From an uncultured Bacteroidales bacterium (lineage in GTDB: Bacteria > Bacteroidota > Bacteroidia > Bacteroidales > UBA932), in contig CALVAG010000007.1 in NCBI GenBank assembly GCA_944325445.1, forward strand, positions 1 to 64,000: a DNA stretch of 64,000 nt, given 5' to 3'. The stretch's first letter is position 1; the number at the start of each line of letters is the position of its first letter. Below are positions 51,780 to 60,073 of the stretch, one piece after another. Made by a program: the position numbers and the translations under genes. The notes under the pieces were generated by a model. That model saw nothing but the letters and a program-made list of their open reading frames with translations. It was not told where the DNA came from and did no database searches.

Positions 51780-51898
51780 AACAGAAAGAGAAGGCTCCGG
51801 ATGCTCCGCATAAGAGCGTAGGTGGCACAGCTCATCAGAGCCGTAACAGTAAAGTGGACTACCGCAAGAAATCCACTCTCAAAATGAAAGGCAATTAA
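51776..51898 (+). CDS. 40-residue basic protein of unknown function
   Basis: MKQKEKAPDAPHKSV start, strongly basic (Lys, Arg, His) with a KKSTLKMKGN end. ATG overlaps the protease stop (ATGA); the gene ends 10 nt before the capsid gene. It resembles a decoration or scaffold-tail peptide only in its position. Short but supported by the tight spacing and by composition. Confidence 0.5.
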   Translation: MKQKEKAPDAPHKSVGGTAHQSRNSKVDYRKKSTLKMKGN

Positions 51899-51908
51899 TT
51901 AAAACGGT

Positions 51909-52886
51909 ATGATTAACATTGTAAACACAAACTACAGCGGTGAGGTACTTGAGCGACTGCTTACACTTGCCGCTACGGGCAATGAACTGGTTGAAAAGGG
52001 ACTGATTCATGTTGAGCCCGATGTCGCAGATTCCTTCAGTATTCCGAGACTGAAGGGTAGCACTATGCTTCAAAAGCGTAAGGAGATGCCTGTAGACTCA
52101 GATTCCAAGGGCAACTTCAGTTATTCCGAGCGAACACTTGAGCCGAAGAATTTCATGGCGTTTACCACTTTCAACCCTCGTTCATTCGAGGCGGTGTGGA
52201 GACCGTTTCAGCCCAAGGGTAATCTCGTTTTTGCGGAACTTCCCCCCGAAGCGCAGAATGCGCTGCTTGCCGAGTTAGCCAAACAGGTGAAATTCGAACT
52301 CGGAGATCACTTCATTAACGGAGTGTACGCAGATGGTACGGACGACACCAAACTTTTCAATGGCATTGTCTATCGCATGGAGAACGATGCTGACAAAACT
52401 GTCGTGACGACAACGGAGTCTACGATGATCGGCAGACTCAAGGCCTTACGCAAGAAGATTCCAACCACCATGCGAGGCAACAGCGGACTTAGGATACTGA
52501 TGTCCATTGAGGACTTCGATACCTACGATGACGAACTCTCTGCACAGCAGTTGAAGGGGGCAAATTACACGGACATCAACCCGGAGCGTTTCAAGGGTAT
52601 AGAGATTGCCCCGTTGGCCAACTGGCCCACAGGCCTTCTTGTGGCCACTATCTGCGGAATGGATCTCTCAACCAATCTTTGGGCGGGTGTTAACCTTGCG
52701 TCTGATGCCGATGTTATTCAAATTGACAAGCTGACAAATGCGGGCGAGAGATATTTCTTTAAGATGCTCATGAAAGCAGATACCCAAATCGCTTTCGGTG
52801 AAGAGGTTGTATGGTGCGATTGCCGTAAGGCGGAAGATGAAGACGCAGACAGTGGCTCCGGCAGTGGCTCTGGTCTAGGCGTATAA
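51909..52886 (+). CDS. Major capsid protein
   Basis: 325 residues. VNTNYSGEVLERLLTLAATG start, middle with VKFELGDHFINGVYADGTDD and SGLRILMSIEDFDTYDDELS, and NAGERYFFKMLMKADTQIAF end fit an HK97-fold capsid of the order seen after the protease. The C-terminus is a DSGSGSGSGLGV tail after an acidic stretch, shared in form with the tail tube protein. Shows no Shine-Dalgarno but an A-rich leader. Confidence 0.82.
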   Translation: MINIVNTNYSGEVLERLLTLAATGNELVEKGLIHVEPDVADSFSIPRLKGSTMLQKRKEMPVDSDSKGNFSYSERTLEPKNFMAFTTFNPRSFEAVWRPFQPKGNLVFAELPPEAQNALLAELAKQVKFELGDHFINGVYADGTDDTKLFNGIVYRMENDADKTVVTTTESTMIGRLKALRKKIPTTMRGNSGLRILMSIEDFDTYDDELSAQQLKGANYTDINPERFKGIEIAPLANWPTGLLVATICGMDLSTNLWAGVNLASDADVIQIDKLTNAGERYFFKMLMKADTQIAFGEEVVWCDCRKAEDEDADSGSGSGSGLGV

Positions 52887-52898
52887 GGAGGTTCCACA

Positions 52899-53327
52899 AT
52901 GGAAGTAAGTCATAGAGGCATCGAACTAATCAAACGGCATGAGGGGTGCGTGCTGAAGGCCTACCGCTGTCCGGCCGGAGTCCTTACAATAGGGTATGGT
53001 CACACACGTAATGTGCACAGCAGAGAGGTAATATCAGAGACGCAGGCGGAACAGTATCTACTTGAAGACCTCAAACCCGTAGCAGCATGCGTGGGAGCCG
53101 CGGTCAAGACAGATATCTCGCAGAATATGTTCGATGCCCTATGCAGCTTCACTTTCAATGTAGGATGCGACGCTTTCCTGCGGAGTACCTTGCTGAAGAT
53201 GGTCAACATAAGCCCAGACGACAGGGCCATCAAAGGTGAGTTTTGCAAGTGGGTATATGGCAATGGCAAAATTCTTCCGGGCCTTGTCAGGAGAAGACGG
53301 GAGGAGGCGGAATTGTATTTTGAATAA
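52899..53327 (+). CDS. Endolysin, GH24 (T4-type) lysozyme
   Basis: 142 residues. IKRHEGCVLKAYRCPAGVLT carries the E-8aa-C-5aa-T triad (Glu15, Cys24, Thr30), then IGYGHT; the Cys form occurs in many phage lysozymes. The remaining part has GNGKILPGLVRRRREEAELY, typical of the C-terminus. It hydrolyses peptidoglycan at lysis. A strong AAGGAGG lies 7 nt before the ATG. Placed among structural genes rather than near the control region. Confidence 0.93.
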   Translation: MEVSHRGIELIKRHEGCVLKAYRCPAGVLTIGYGHTRNVHSREVISETQAEQYLLEDLKPVAACVGAAVKTDISQNMFDALCSFTFNVGCDAFLRSTLLKMVNISPDDRAIKGEFCKWVYGNGKILPGLVRRRREEAELYFE

Positions 53328-53677
53328 TGGAAAATTGGGTTACTACATACATAGTCATTCCCCTCTCCTCTGCCATTGTAGGGTTCATCTCCAAAGGGTT
53401 GATGACGCGTCGGGAACGTTCGAAAAGCGATCTGGAGATAATCAACAACGCCATAACCCCTCTGCTTAACTCTATCAGGGAACTGACGGAGCAAAACAAT
53501 GCCTTGGTTGCAAAGTTGACGGATGAGCAGGCAAAGGTTCTTGAGTATATGCAGAAGAATAAAGAACTGTTGGAGGAGCGCTCGGAACTTATCGCCAAAA
53601 TTGACAAATTAACCCGGCAGGTAGAACTGCTCAAGAAAATGATCAGAGACCTGCCAACTAAGGAAAAAGAAATTTAA
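53327..53677 (+). CDS. Membrane/coiled-coil protein, possible holin or spanin component
   Basis: 116 residues. One N-terminal membrane helix (VIPLSSAIVGFISKGLM, residues 10-26), then a basic stop-transfer and a long coiled coil (35-110). ATG overlaps the lysozyme stop by one base, so it is co-translated. The topology is like an i-spanin or a phage holin-associated protein; direct family recognition fails. Confidence 0.5.
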   Translation: MENWVTTYIVIPLSSAIVGFISKGLMTRRERSKSDLEIINNAITPLLNSIRELTEQNNALVAKLTDEQAKVLEYMQKNKELLEERSELIAKIDKLTRQVELLKKMIRDLPTKEKEI

Positions 53678-53699
53678 AAAAGTATTTAAAACAGAAATT

Positions 53700-54161
53700 A
53701 TGGCAGGATATAAAGACGGTCAGGATTTGCTTCTCGGGTTTATGGAGGATAGCGAATTCCTTGCACTCGGGCATTCAACGGGCTGCAAAATTTCACGTTC
53801 CTCAGAAACGGGAGAGAGGGTGACAAAAGAAAACTCGGCTGGAAAATTCAAGGAGAAGTATGTCAAGTCTCTGAGTGTATCCATCTCGGCCGACGGATTT
53901 GTTTATGATTATGCCACCGCTGATGAGCGAGGCCTTCCAAAACTGAGGCGGATATGGAAGGATGCCATCCCGGTTAAGTTACGTTGGCATGAACGCGGTA
54001 GTACACAAAAATATGAAGAAGGCATGTTCATTATTACTTCTCTTGAAGATGATGCCCAAGCCGGCGACGACAGAAAATATTCGGTAACCTTCGAGAACAG
54101 TGGACCTGTAACAGATGAAGAAGATTCCGGTTCAGGCTCCGGTTCAGGTCTAGACACTTAA
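53700..54161 (+). CDS. Tail tube-like protein
   Basis: 153 residues. KDGQDLLLGFMEDSEFLALG start, LSVSISADGFVYD and WHERGSTQKYEEGMFIITSLEDD fit the small beta-barrel tail tube proteins of Bacteroides phages. It ends with DSGSGSGSGLDT after an acidic stretch, like the capsid tail. Two downstream genes are the tail chaperone and tape measure, which supports the tube role. A contractile sheath gene is not seen in the window. Confidence 0.65.
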   Translation: MAGYKDGQDLLLGFMEDSEFLALGHSTGCKISRSSETGERVTKENSAGKFKEKYVKSLSVSISADGFVYDYATADERGLPKLRRIWKDAIPVKLRWHERGSTQKYEEGMFIITSLEDDAQAGDDRKYSVTFENSGPVTDEEDSGSGSGSGLDT

Positions 54162-54164
54162 CGT

Positions 54165-54440
54165 ATGAAACAGATTGAAATCAACGGAAAACACTACCCA
54201 TGCCACATGACCATGGGCGCTCTGCTGCGGTTCAAGCAGGAAACGGGCCACGATATAGGACAGTCTAAAAATGACGTGGGTGATATGGTTACCTTGCTGT
54301 GGTGCTGCATTAAGAGTGCCTGCGCTGCGCAAAAAATAGCGTTCGATTACTCCTTACAGGAATTTGCGGATTCCTGCGGCATCGAGATGCTTAACAGCTT
54401 TAGCGCGGATGTGGCCAAGGATAACACAAAAAAAAAGTAG
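54165..54440 (+). CDS. Tail assembly chaperone, short form
   Basis: 91 residues, MKQIEINGKHYPCHMTMGAL start. The frame ends TKKK then TAG at 54438-54440, right after nine A. The heptamer A AAA AAG at 54431-54437 is the classic -1 slip site, and the -1 frame is open from 54425 to the stop at 54776-54778. The longer chaperone (204 residues) then arises by frameshift, as in lambda G/GT. Position between tube and tape measure genes fits exactly. Confidence 0.85.
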   Translation: MKQIEINGKHYPCHMTMGALLRFKQETGHDIGQSKNDVGDMVTLLWCCIKSACAAQKIAFDYSLQEFADSCGIEMLNSFSADVAKDNTKKK

Positions 54441-54778
54441 GTGACAGGCGGCCCGATATAGAGGAACTGTTAGGAGTTGCGTTGGGGAGCATGGGTATGA
54501 GTTATGATGATTTCTGCCGGTGCTCCCCTTCTGAATATAATGCCATATATGCCTCATTCGAGCATACGAGAAGGCAAGACTGGGAGCGGACACGATTGCT
54601 CGCACTATGCATGATACAGCCTTACTCCAAGAAAAAATTAAAACTTAAGGATGTAATGGAGTTCTCATGGGAGCATAATATACCGGAGGACGCAGATGCG
54701 TGGGATGAGCAAATGCAAGGGTTGAGTGATGTAGAGAGGTTTGAAATGGCAAAGAAAAAATTAGGAGCAAAAAATTAA
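54425..54778 (+). CDS. Frameshift extension (T domain) of the tail chaperone
   Basis: Open in the -1 frame from 54425 with no good ATG before 54491; continues VGDRRPDIEELLGVALGS, then MSYDDFCRCSPSEYNAIYAS (conserved-looking). About 113 residues are added to the 91 of the short form after the slip at 54431-54437. The tail chaperone long form binds the tape measure protein. A separate start at 54482 (TTG) or 54491 (ATG) is possible but unneeded. Confidence 0.75.
   Translation, partial: HKKKVGDRRPDIEELLGVALGSMGMSYDDFCRCSPSEYNAIYASFEHTRRQDWERTRLLALCMIQPYSKKKLKLKDVMEFSWEHNIPEDADAWDEQMQGLSDVERFEMAKKKLGAKN
54431..54437 (+). promoter_or_regulatory. Programmed -1 frameshift slippery site
   Basis: A AAA AAG in the zero frame, directly followed by the stop TAG (54438-54440). 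Nine consecutive A (54428-54436) precede the G. Both tandem tRNA slips are matched, as in dnaX. A GC-rich stretch (GGCGGCCC, 54447-54454) downstream may form the stimulatory structure, but I find no clear stem. Confidence 0.8.
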
Positions 54779-54781
54779 TCT

Positions 54782-57700
54782 ATGAGTCGCAAGATTGAGT
54801 TTACGATAGAGTTTAGAGACAACGCCACAGGCGCGATGAAGCGCATGGGGTTATCTGTCAGGGATGCGGAAGATGCAATAAGGCAACTGCGCGGATCCAT
54901 TGACGGGCTTGACTCCGGATTGGTCAATGCTGGTCAAATCGCGACCGTATTTGAGAGTGCGACTTCAGTAATATCTCAACTTAACGACACAATAAGCAAC
55001 CTTGCCGCAGGATATAACGACTATATTGTTGCCGAGACGCGCCTTGCCCAGGTTATGCGAAACACCATGGACGCGTCGGACGCAGAGATACAGAGTATTG
55101 TAGAGTTGTGCGCGGCACAACAGCAATTGGGCGTTGTTGAAGATGATGTGACTATGGCCGGAGCCCAGGAACTTGCGACATACCTCGGGCTGAAGTCGTC
55201 ACTTGAGGTGCTCATTCCGGTGCTCAACGACATGTTGGCTCAGCAATATGGCGTCAATGCCTCACAGGAGGCTGCGATATCGATAGGCTCCATGTTGGGC
55301 AAGGTGATGGAGGGACAAACCTCAGCATTGAGCAGGTATGGTTATTTCTTTGATGAGGCGCAGGAAAAAATACTGAAATTTGGTTCTGAAGAGGAGAAGG
55401 CGGCTGTTCTCGCAGATGTCGTGACCAACTCTGTAGGCGGTATGAACGAAGCCCTAGCCGCTACAGACGCAGGTAAGCAGAAGCAGGTCCAGATGGCACT
55501 GGATGGAGTGAGCGACTCACTCGGCCGGATTGGACAGGGGATAATGCCGTTTCTGAAAATTGCCTCTTCGGCCGGTATCGCTGTTATGGGAGCGATGCAG
55601 TTGCGACAGGCCTTCACGGCTATAACAGCAGCAATAAGAGGAAGCGCCGCGGCATCGGCCCTGGCAGCATTGCATGATAAGGTCCTGACGGCTGCACGAA
55701 CAATGCTTACTGCTGCGACGGGAAGCGCGACAGTGGGTACTGTTGCCCTGACAGTTGCAGTCACGGCACTCTATGCCGCACTCACCTTCGGGCTCTCGGC
55801 AATAATTACCGCCCTTGTAGCGTTATTCTCATCAATGGGCAGTACCGCCAAAACCAGTGCAAAACAACTACAGAGTCTCCAGGACGCGGAGGACGCCTTT
55901 TCGCAGGCGTCGGGTGATGCCAGGGGCGAACTGTCCATGCATACCGCACAGTTGAAGCAACTTATAGATACGAATGGTGATACACGACAGGCTGTTGCCG
56001 ACCTCAATGCCGAATATGGAGATATTTTTGGCACATACAGCACTGCAGCACAGTGGTATGATGTGCTCGTGTCCAAGTCTGAATTATATTGCCAGCAAAT
56101 AGGTTACGAGGCGCAGGCTAAGGTGCTTGCGCAACGTAAGGCCGAGGCGGAACTGCAGAAGATATCCACACAGGCCGAAATGGATGCAATGTTCTATGGC
56201 ACCGACGGCAAGAGAATGGATGTCAAGGCATATAACCGTATGGCCAAAGAGGTTGCAGCGCTGGATTATGAGATTACGGTGCTTGGTAACAATTTCGACC
56301 GCTGCACCGAAAAGATGGCGGAAGCATCAATCGCTCTCAGCAGCGGACAGGGTGTATTCAATGCAGCCACGGCATCCTACTCGGAATTAGGCCGCGAAAT
56401 AGAGCTTATAGACAACCAGCTTAAAAACCTTGCCCCTTCGGAAACGGCCGAGATAGCGAGACTTAAGGCCCTGCGAAATGCCTACAAGGGAACACAGGAC
56501 GCATTAGGCTCTAAGTTAGGCATCACAGATAGCAGTAAAGAGAGTTCCTCAGACAAGGGTAAGGAGTTGATAGAGGATGCCAAAACGTATAAAGAGATAG
56601 GCAACAACATATCATATTACAAGGAACAACTCGACCTATTGGGGCCGGCCGAACTTGGTGAAGCTGCACGTATAGGGCTGATAATACAATCCCTTGAGCA
56701 ACAGCAGGAACAATTACGACTCTCGCAAAGAGCGGCCGCAAGCACCTATGTGGATGAGAACAGTTCCTTGGATGAAATTAGCGAGGCGCTATCAATACAA
56801 CAGGCATTACGGGGCTCGGCCACAAGAGAGAACATTGCAAATATTGATACCGAGATTGAGCGTTTAAACGCTCTTAAAAAAGCAATTGAAGAGAGCAGTA
56901 TCGCTCCTCCGGGCAATATATCAAAACTCAACACCATCTCGCAGCTCAATGATGCAATATCCTATTACAACAAGAGCATGGACAGCGCTACTGTCAACGA
57001 GATAGGAGGTATAAAGAGTACCATTGATGCCCTGCAGACCAAAAAGGATGCAATGATGCAGATAGCATCACTTCCGCAGATACAGCAGGATACGGAATCT
57101 CTTGCCGGCCTGTCCGGACAGAGCCTTGCAATGCAACTGCAACTTATAGGTGCTGAGGAGATAGAGGCAAAGATACGCTCACTGCAGGATTTGCTGAATA
57201 ATACACAGAACCCTCTTGGGGATGAGCAGCGCAAGGAGGTGGAGGGCTTGTTAAGATCATGGCAGAATTATGAAACAATCTTGAGCGATTTCAGTAAGCG
57301 TGGTGATGCTATAACGGGTACACTCGGCAATCTCGGCGCAATGATGTCGTCCCTCTCTGGAGTTGTTGGCGAGGGTGCCGCAGGGTGGTTGACCTACGGC
57401 TCAAATCTCCTCAATGCTGTGGCACAGGCATTACCTGCGATAGCACAGGTAATAGGCGGTAATATCGCACAGGCCTTTGCCGGTGCCGCTGCACAATCAC
57501 AGACTGTTCCATTCCCGTTTAACCTTGTCGCCCTGGCGGCGAGCATGGCAGCGGTAACCGCCGCGGTTGCCTCCATTCCTAAGTTTGCTGATGGGGGTAT
57601 AGCATATGGCCCCACACTCGGTATCTTCGGCGAATATGCAGGTGCATCGTCCAACCCTGAGGTTGTCGCGCCCCTTTCGAGGCTTAAAGGACTTATTGCA

Positions 57701-57805
57701 GATACACAAAGTACTATCGGGGGCGAGGTTGTGTTCCGTATCTCCGGCCGTGAACTTGTCGGTATTCTTAACAAAAGAAATAATATGATAAGGAGGACGC
57801 GGTGA
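54782..57805 (+). CDS. Tape measure protein
   Basis: 1007 residues. N-terminal coiled part (FTIEFRDNATGAMKRMGLSV), a central hydrophobic Ala-rich stretch (about residues 255-365, with membrane helix potential), a long coiled/heptad region (500-800) and a second hydrophobic stretch before FADGGIAYGP near the end. Length sets tail length at about 150 nm if 0.15 nm per residue is used. Position after the tail chaperone confirms it. Confidence 0.9.
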   Translation: MSRKIEFTIEFRDNATGAMKRMGLSVRDAEDAIRQLRGSIDGLDSGLVNAGQIATVFESATSVISQLNDTISNLAAGYNDYIVAETRLAQVMRNTMDASDAEIQSIVELCAAQQQLGVVEDDVTMAGAQELATYLGLKSSLEVLIPVLNDMLAQQYGVNASQEAAISIGSMLGKVMEGQTSALSRYGYFFDEAQEKILKFGSEEEKAAVLADVVTNSVGGMNEALAATDAGKQKQVQMALDGVSDSLGRIGQGIMPFLKIASSAGIAVMGAMQLRQAFTAITAAIRGSAAASALAALHDKVLTAARTMLTAATGSATVGTVALTVAVTALYAALTFGLSAIITALVALFSSMGSTAKTSAKQLQSLQDAEDAFSQASGDARGELSMHTAQLKQLIDTNGDTRQAVADLNAEYGDIFGTYSTAAQWYDVLVSKSELYCQQIGYEAQAKVLAQRKAEAELQKISTQAEMDAMFYGTDGKRMDVKAYNRMAKEVAALDYEITVLGNNFDRCTEKMAEASIALSSGQGVFNAATASYSELGREIELIDNQLKNLAPSETAEIARLKALRNAYKGTQDALGSKLGITDSSKESSSDKGKELIEDAKTYKEIGNNISYYKEQLDLLGPAELGEAARIGLIIQSLEQQQEQLRLSQRAAASTYVDENSSLDEISEALSIQQALRGSATRENIANIDTEIERLNALKKAIEESSIAPPGNISKLNTISQLNDAISYYNKSMDSATVNEIGGIKSTIDALQTKKDAMMQIASLPQIQQDTESLAGLSGQSLAMQLQLIGAEEIEAKIRSLQDLLNNTQNPLGDEQRKEVEGLLRSWQNYETILSDFSKRGDAITGTLGNLGAMMSSLSGVVGEGAAGWLTYGSNLLNAVAQALPAIAQVIGGNIAQAFAGAAAQSQTVPFPFNLVALAASMAAVTAAVASIPKFADGGIAYGPTLGIFGEYAGASSNPEVVAPLSRLKGLIADTQSTIGGEVVFRISGRELVGILNKRNNMIRRTR

Positions 57806-60072
57806 TGATGTATTTGAGATATTGGGGTAATTTTGCGGGTATAGACCACACTGGCTGGAGAGTGGAAATATGGCAGGACCTTGAGAGTGAACCTGTGCAG
57901 GAGGAACTCTCCTTTCCGGCAGATTCACCCCTCATAATCGAGTGGGCGGCAACAGATAAGTACATTCCTCTGCAGTCCTCAAGCGCAACACTCAAGGTGT
58001 TGAGCGAGACCGACCGTAAATATATTGGATTATATGCTGTCGTTCCTGCATCAGTACGGCTGGATGTCTATAGAAATAGCGCATTGTATTGGTCGGGAAC
58101 GCTTGATACGGAACTGTACGAAGAGCCGTATTCATACGTTGAAGATTACGAAGTAACACTCACATTTGCGGATTTTGCAGTCTTGGACAGGCTTAAATAT
58201 ACCCTCTCTGGAATGCAAACTCTGCAGGCAATTATCAGCAGTTGCATTACAAGCAGCGGCATCAAGGTGAACGGCATTGATACGTCTATGATTTCGACGC
58301 AACTTCCCGCTTCCTCAACGCATATTGAGTTATCTGACTTGGAAGTATTGAGCGACAACTTCTTCGATGAAGACGGTGATGCCTTATCCCTTGAAAATGT
58401 AATTAAGGGCATATTACAACCTTTAGCCCTACGCATGGTTCAACGCTGCGGGAAAATTTATATATATGATCTTAATGGGTTATATAATAGCGGCGAGACA
58501 CAATTAATCAGGTGGAATAACAGTAATCAAGTTCTTGGGGTTGATGTAGTATACAACAATGCAAAAATTACATGGAGCCCTTATGCAATGAGCGGAAACT
58601 GTGCACCGGAAAGTTGTTGGGACAGCAGTATTCCCACACCTGCAAGCCTTATAGCACTTAACACCCCCAATGGTGTCACTCAAAACGGTGCAACATATCT
58701 GTCCTATCATTATTCCGGTGAGTTGGATGATTGGTTGGATGCTGGTGACTGCGGTTTTACGCTGTGGACGGCAAAGACCGGCAATAATGCCATACTTGGG
58801 GAAAATACGGAATTTTTCAGGATAGTACCTCAGCTCGACGGCAACGAGGCTGAGGGCATTGCAATAAGGTGGAGGGGTGTGCGGGGATACAAACTTTCCG
58901 CTTCAGGCTCATCGGAGACAATGTTCCAAAGTGTAGCACATGGTGTGACTGAAGATGAACTGGCCGGAACATTGGCGAGTGTGGGCGGTCTCTTGTTCCG
59001 AAGTGCGGATATATATATTCCCAAGGTAGAAAAGCCTGAAAGTCTCTTATTGAGAATTAAAATAGAATTATTATTAGACCCACGATTCAATCCCTTTGAA
59101 AGCGCCTCAAATATACATAGCAGTTTTGAGCAAAAAGACTGGTATGAGCACTTCAACACATTCGGTAATTTCGTATATGTGCCTGTAGTGGTTAAGTTCC
59201 AACCGACAGGAAGCAGCACCGTATATGTGTGGACCAATCAGGAAGTGGTATCGCAGAACATTTCCTCCCCGATAATCGCTTTACCGAAAACCTATGGCCA
59301 GTGGGTTCAGGTAAGCGGGAATGATAATACTTGGGGTTATTTGGCCTATTATGACACACAGGATAGGGATAGAACTAGTGGGGTAATGGGTTGGAAGGCT
59401 AACCGTCCTGCCATTAACCCACACATAAAAGAGATGTATTCTGCGCTCACAAATGCCGCAGACGGGCAATGTATACCATACCCGGCCAATGGAGGCGGCA
59501 AATTGTGGCTCGAAGTAAGAAAAGGCAGTTGGCAGATAAGCGACGGAAATAAGAATCTTAGTGCGACAGAAGTTCAGAGCCCCAAATCGCTATGGAGTAA
59601 AATCAGTTGGATCCTTATGAAGCTTCCGAGTGTAGAGATTATTAACAATCGCCAGTTCGATCAGGATATAGATGCAGAGGATATAGAGTATAACGCTGAA
59701 CTTAACGCATACGCTAAGGAACCGTTGGAAATAGAGGCAATCTGCGGCACAAGTGCTGATGGTATTCCAACCGCCAGGGGTGCATATTTTAATGCGGCTA
59801 CCGGTGAGCAAATTACTAATCTGACCAGGGCGGGGCGAACTTCACAAGTAGAAGATTTATTTATCGGCACGTTATATTCACAGTATGCCGCCCGCAAAAC
59901 TAAGCTGAGTGGCGATGCGAATTTGCTTAAAAATGCTGGCCTGATATATATCGATGCAAGTATTCCGGGCGATAAACTAATTCTGGTAGAAGACGCGCAA
60001 AATCTGCGCGATAATACCAGTACAGTGACATTGATCGAGTTACGCCCGGATGAATATGTGAAACGCGATTAA
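57805..60072 (+). CDS. Tail hub/baseplate-like protein
   Basis: 755 residues, starting MMYLRYWGNFAGIDHTGWRV. Beta-rich N-terminus (FPADSPLIIEWAATDKYIPL) like phage distal tail proteins, followed by a large domain with repeated Trp/Gly loops. No catalytic motif recognised. Strong AGGAGG at 57791-57796 precedes ATG 57805, which overlaps the tape-measure stop by one base. It probably links the tube to the fibres. Function inferred from order. Confidence 0.55.
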   Translation: MMYLRYWGNFAGIDHTGWRVEIWQDLESEPVQEELSFPADSPLIIEWAATDKYIPLQSSSATLKVLSETDRKYIGLYAVVPASVRLDVYRNSALYWSGTLDTELYEEPYSYVEDYEVTLTFADFAVLDRLKYTLSGMQTLQAIISSCITSSGIKVNGIDTSMISTQLPASSTHIELSDLEVLSDNFFDEDGDALSLENVIKGILQPLALRMVQRCGKIYIYDLNGLYNSGETQLIRWNNSNQVLGVDVVYNNAKITWSPYAMSGNCAPESCWDSSIPTPASLIALNTPNGVTQNGATYLSYHYSGELDDWLDAGDCGFTLWTAKTGNNAILGENTEFFRIVPQLDGNEAEGIAIRWRGVRGYKLSASGSSETMFQSVAHGVTEDELAGTLASVGGLLFRSADIYIPKVEKPESLLLRIKIELLLDPRFNPFESASNIHSSFEQKDWYEHFNTFGNFVYVPVVVKFQPTGSSTVYVWTNQEVVSQNISSPIIALPKTYGQWVQVSGNDNTWGYLAYYDTQDRDRTSGVMGWKANRPAINPHIKEMYSALTNAADGQCIPYPANGGGKLWLEVRKGSWQISDGNKNLSATEVQSPKSLWSKISWILMKLPSVEIINNRQFDQDIDAEDIEYNAELNAYAKEPLEIEAICGTSADGIPTARGAYFNAATGEQITNLTRAGRTSQVEDLFIGTLYSQYAARKTKLSGDANLLKNAGLIYIDASIPGDKLILVEDAQNLRDNTSTVTLIELRPDEYVKRD

Positions 60073-60073
60073 A

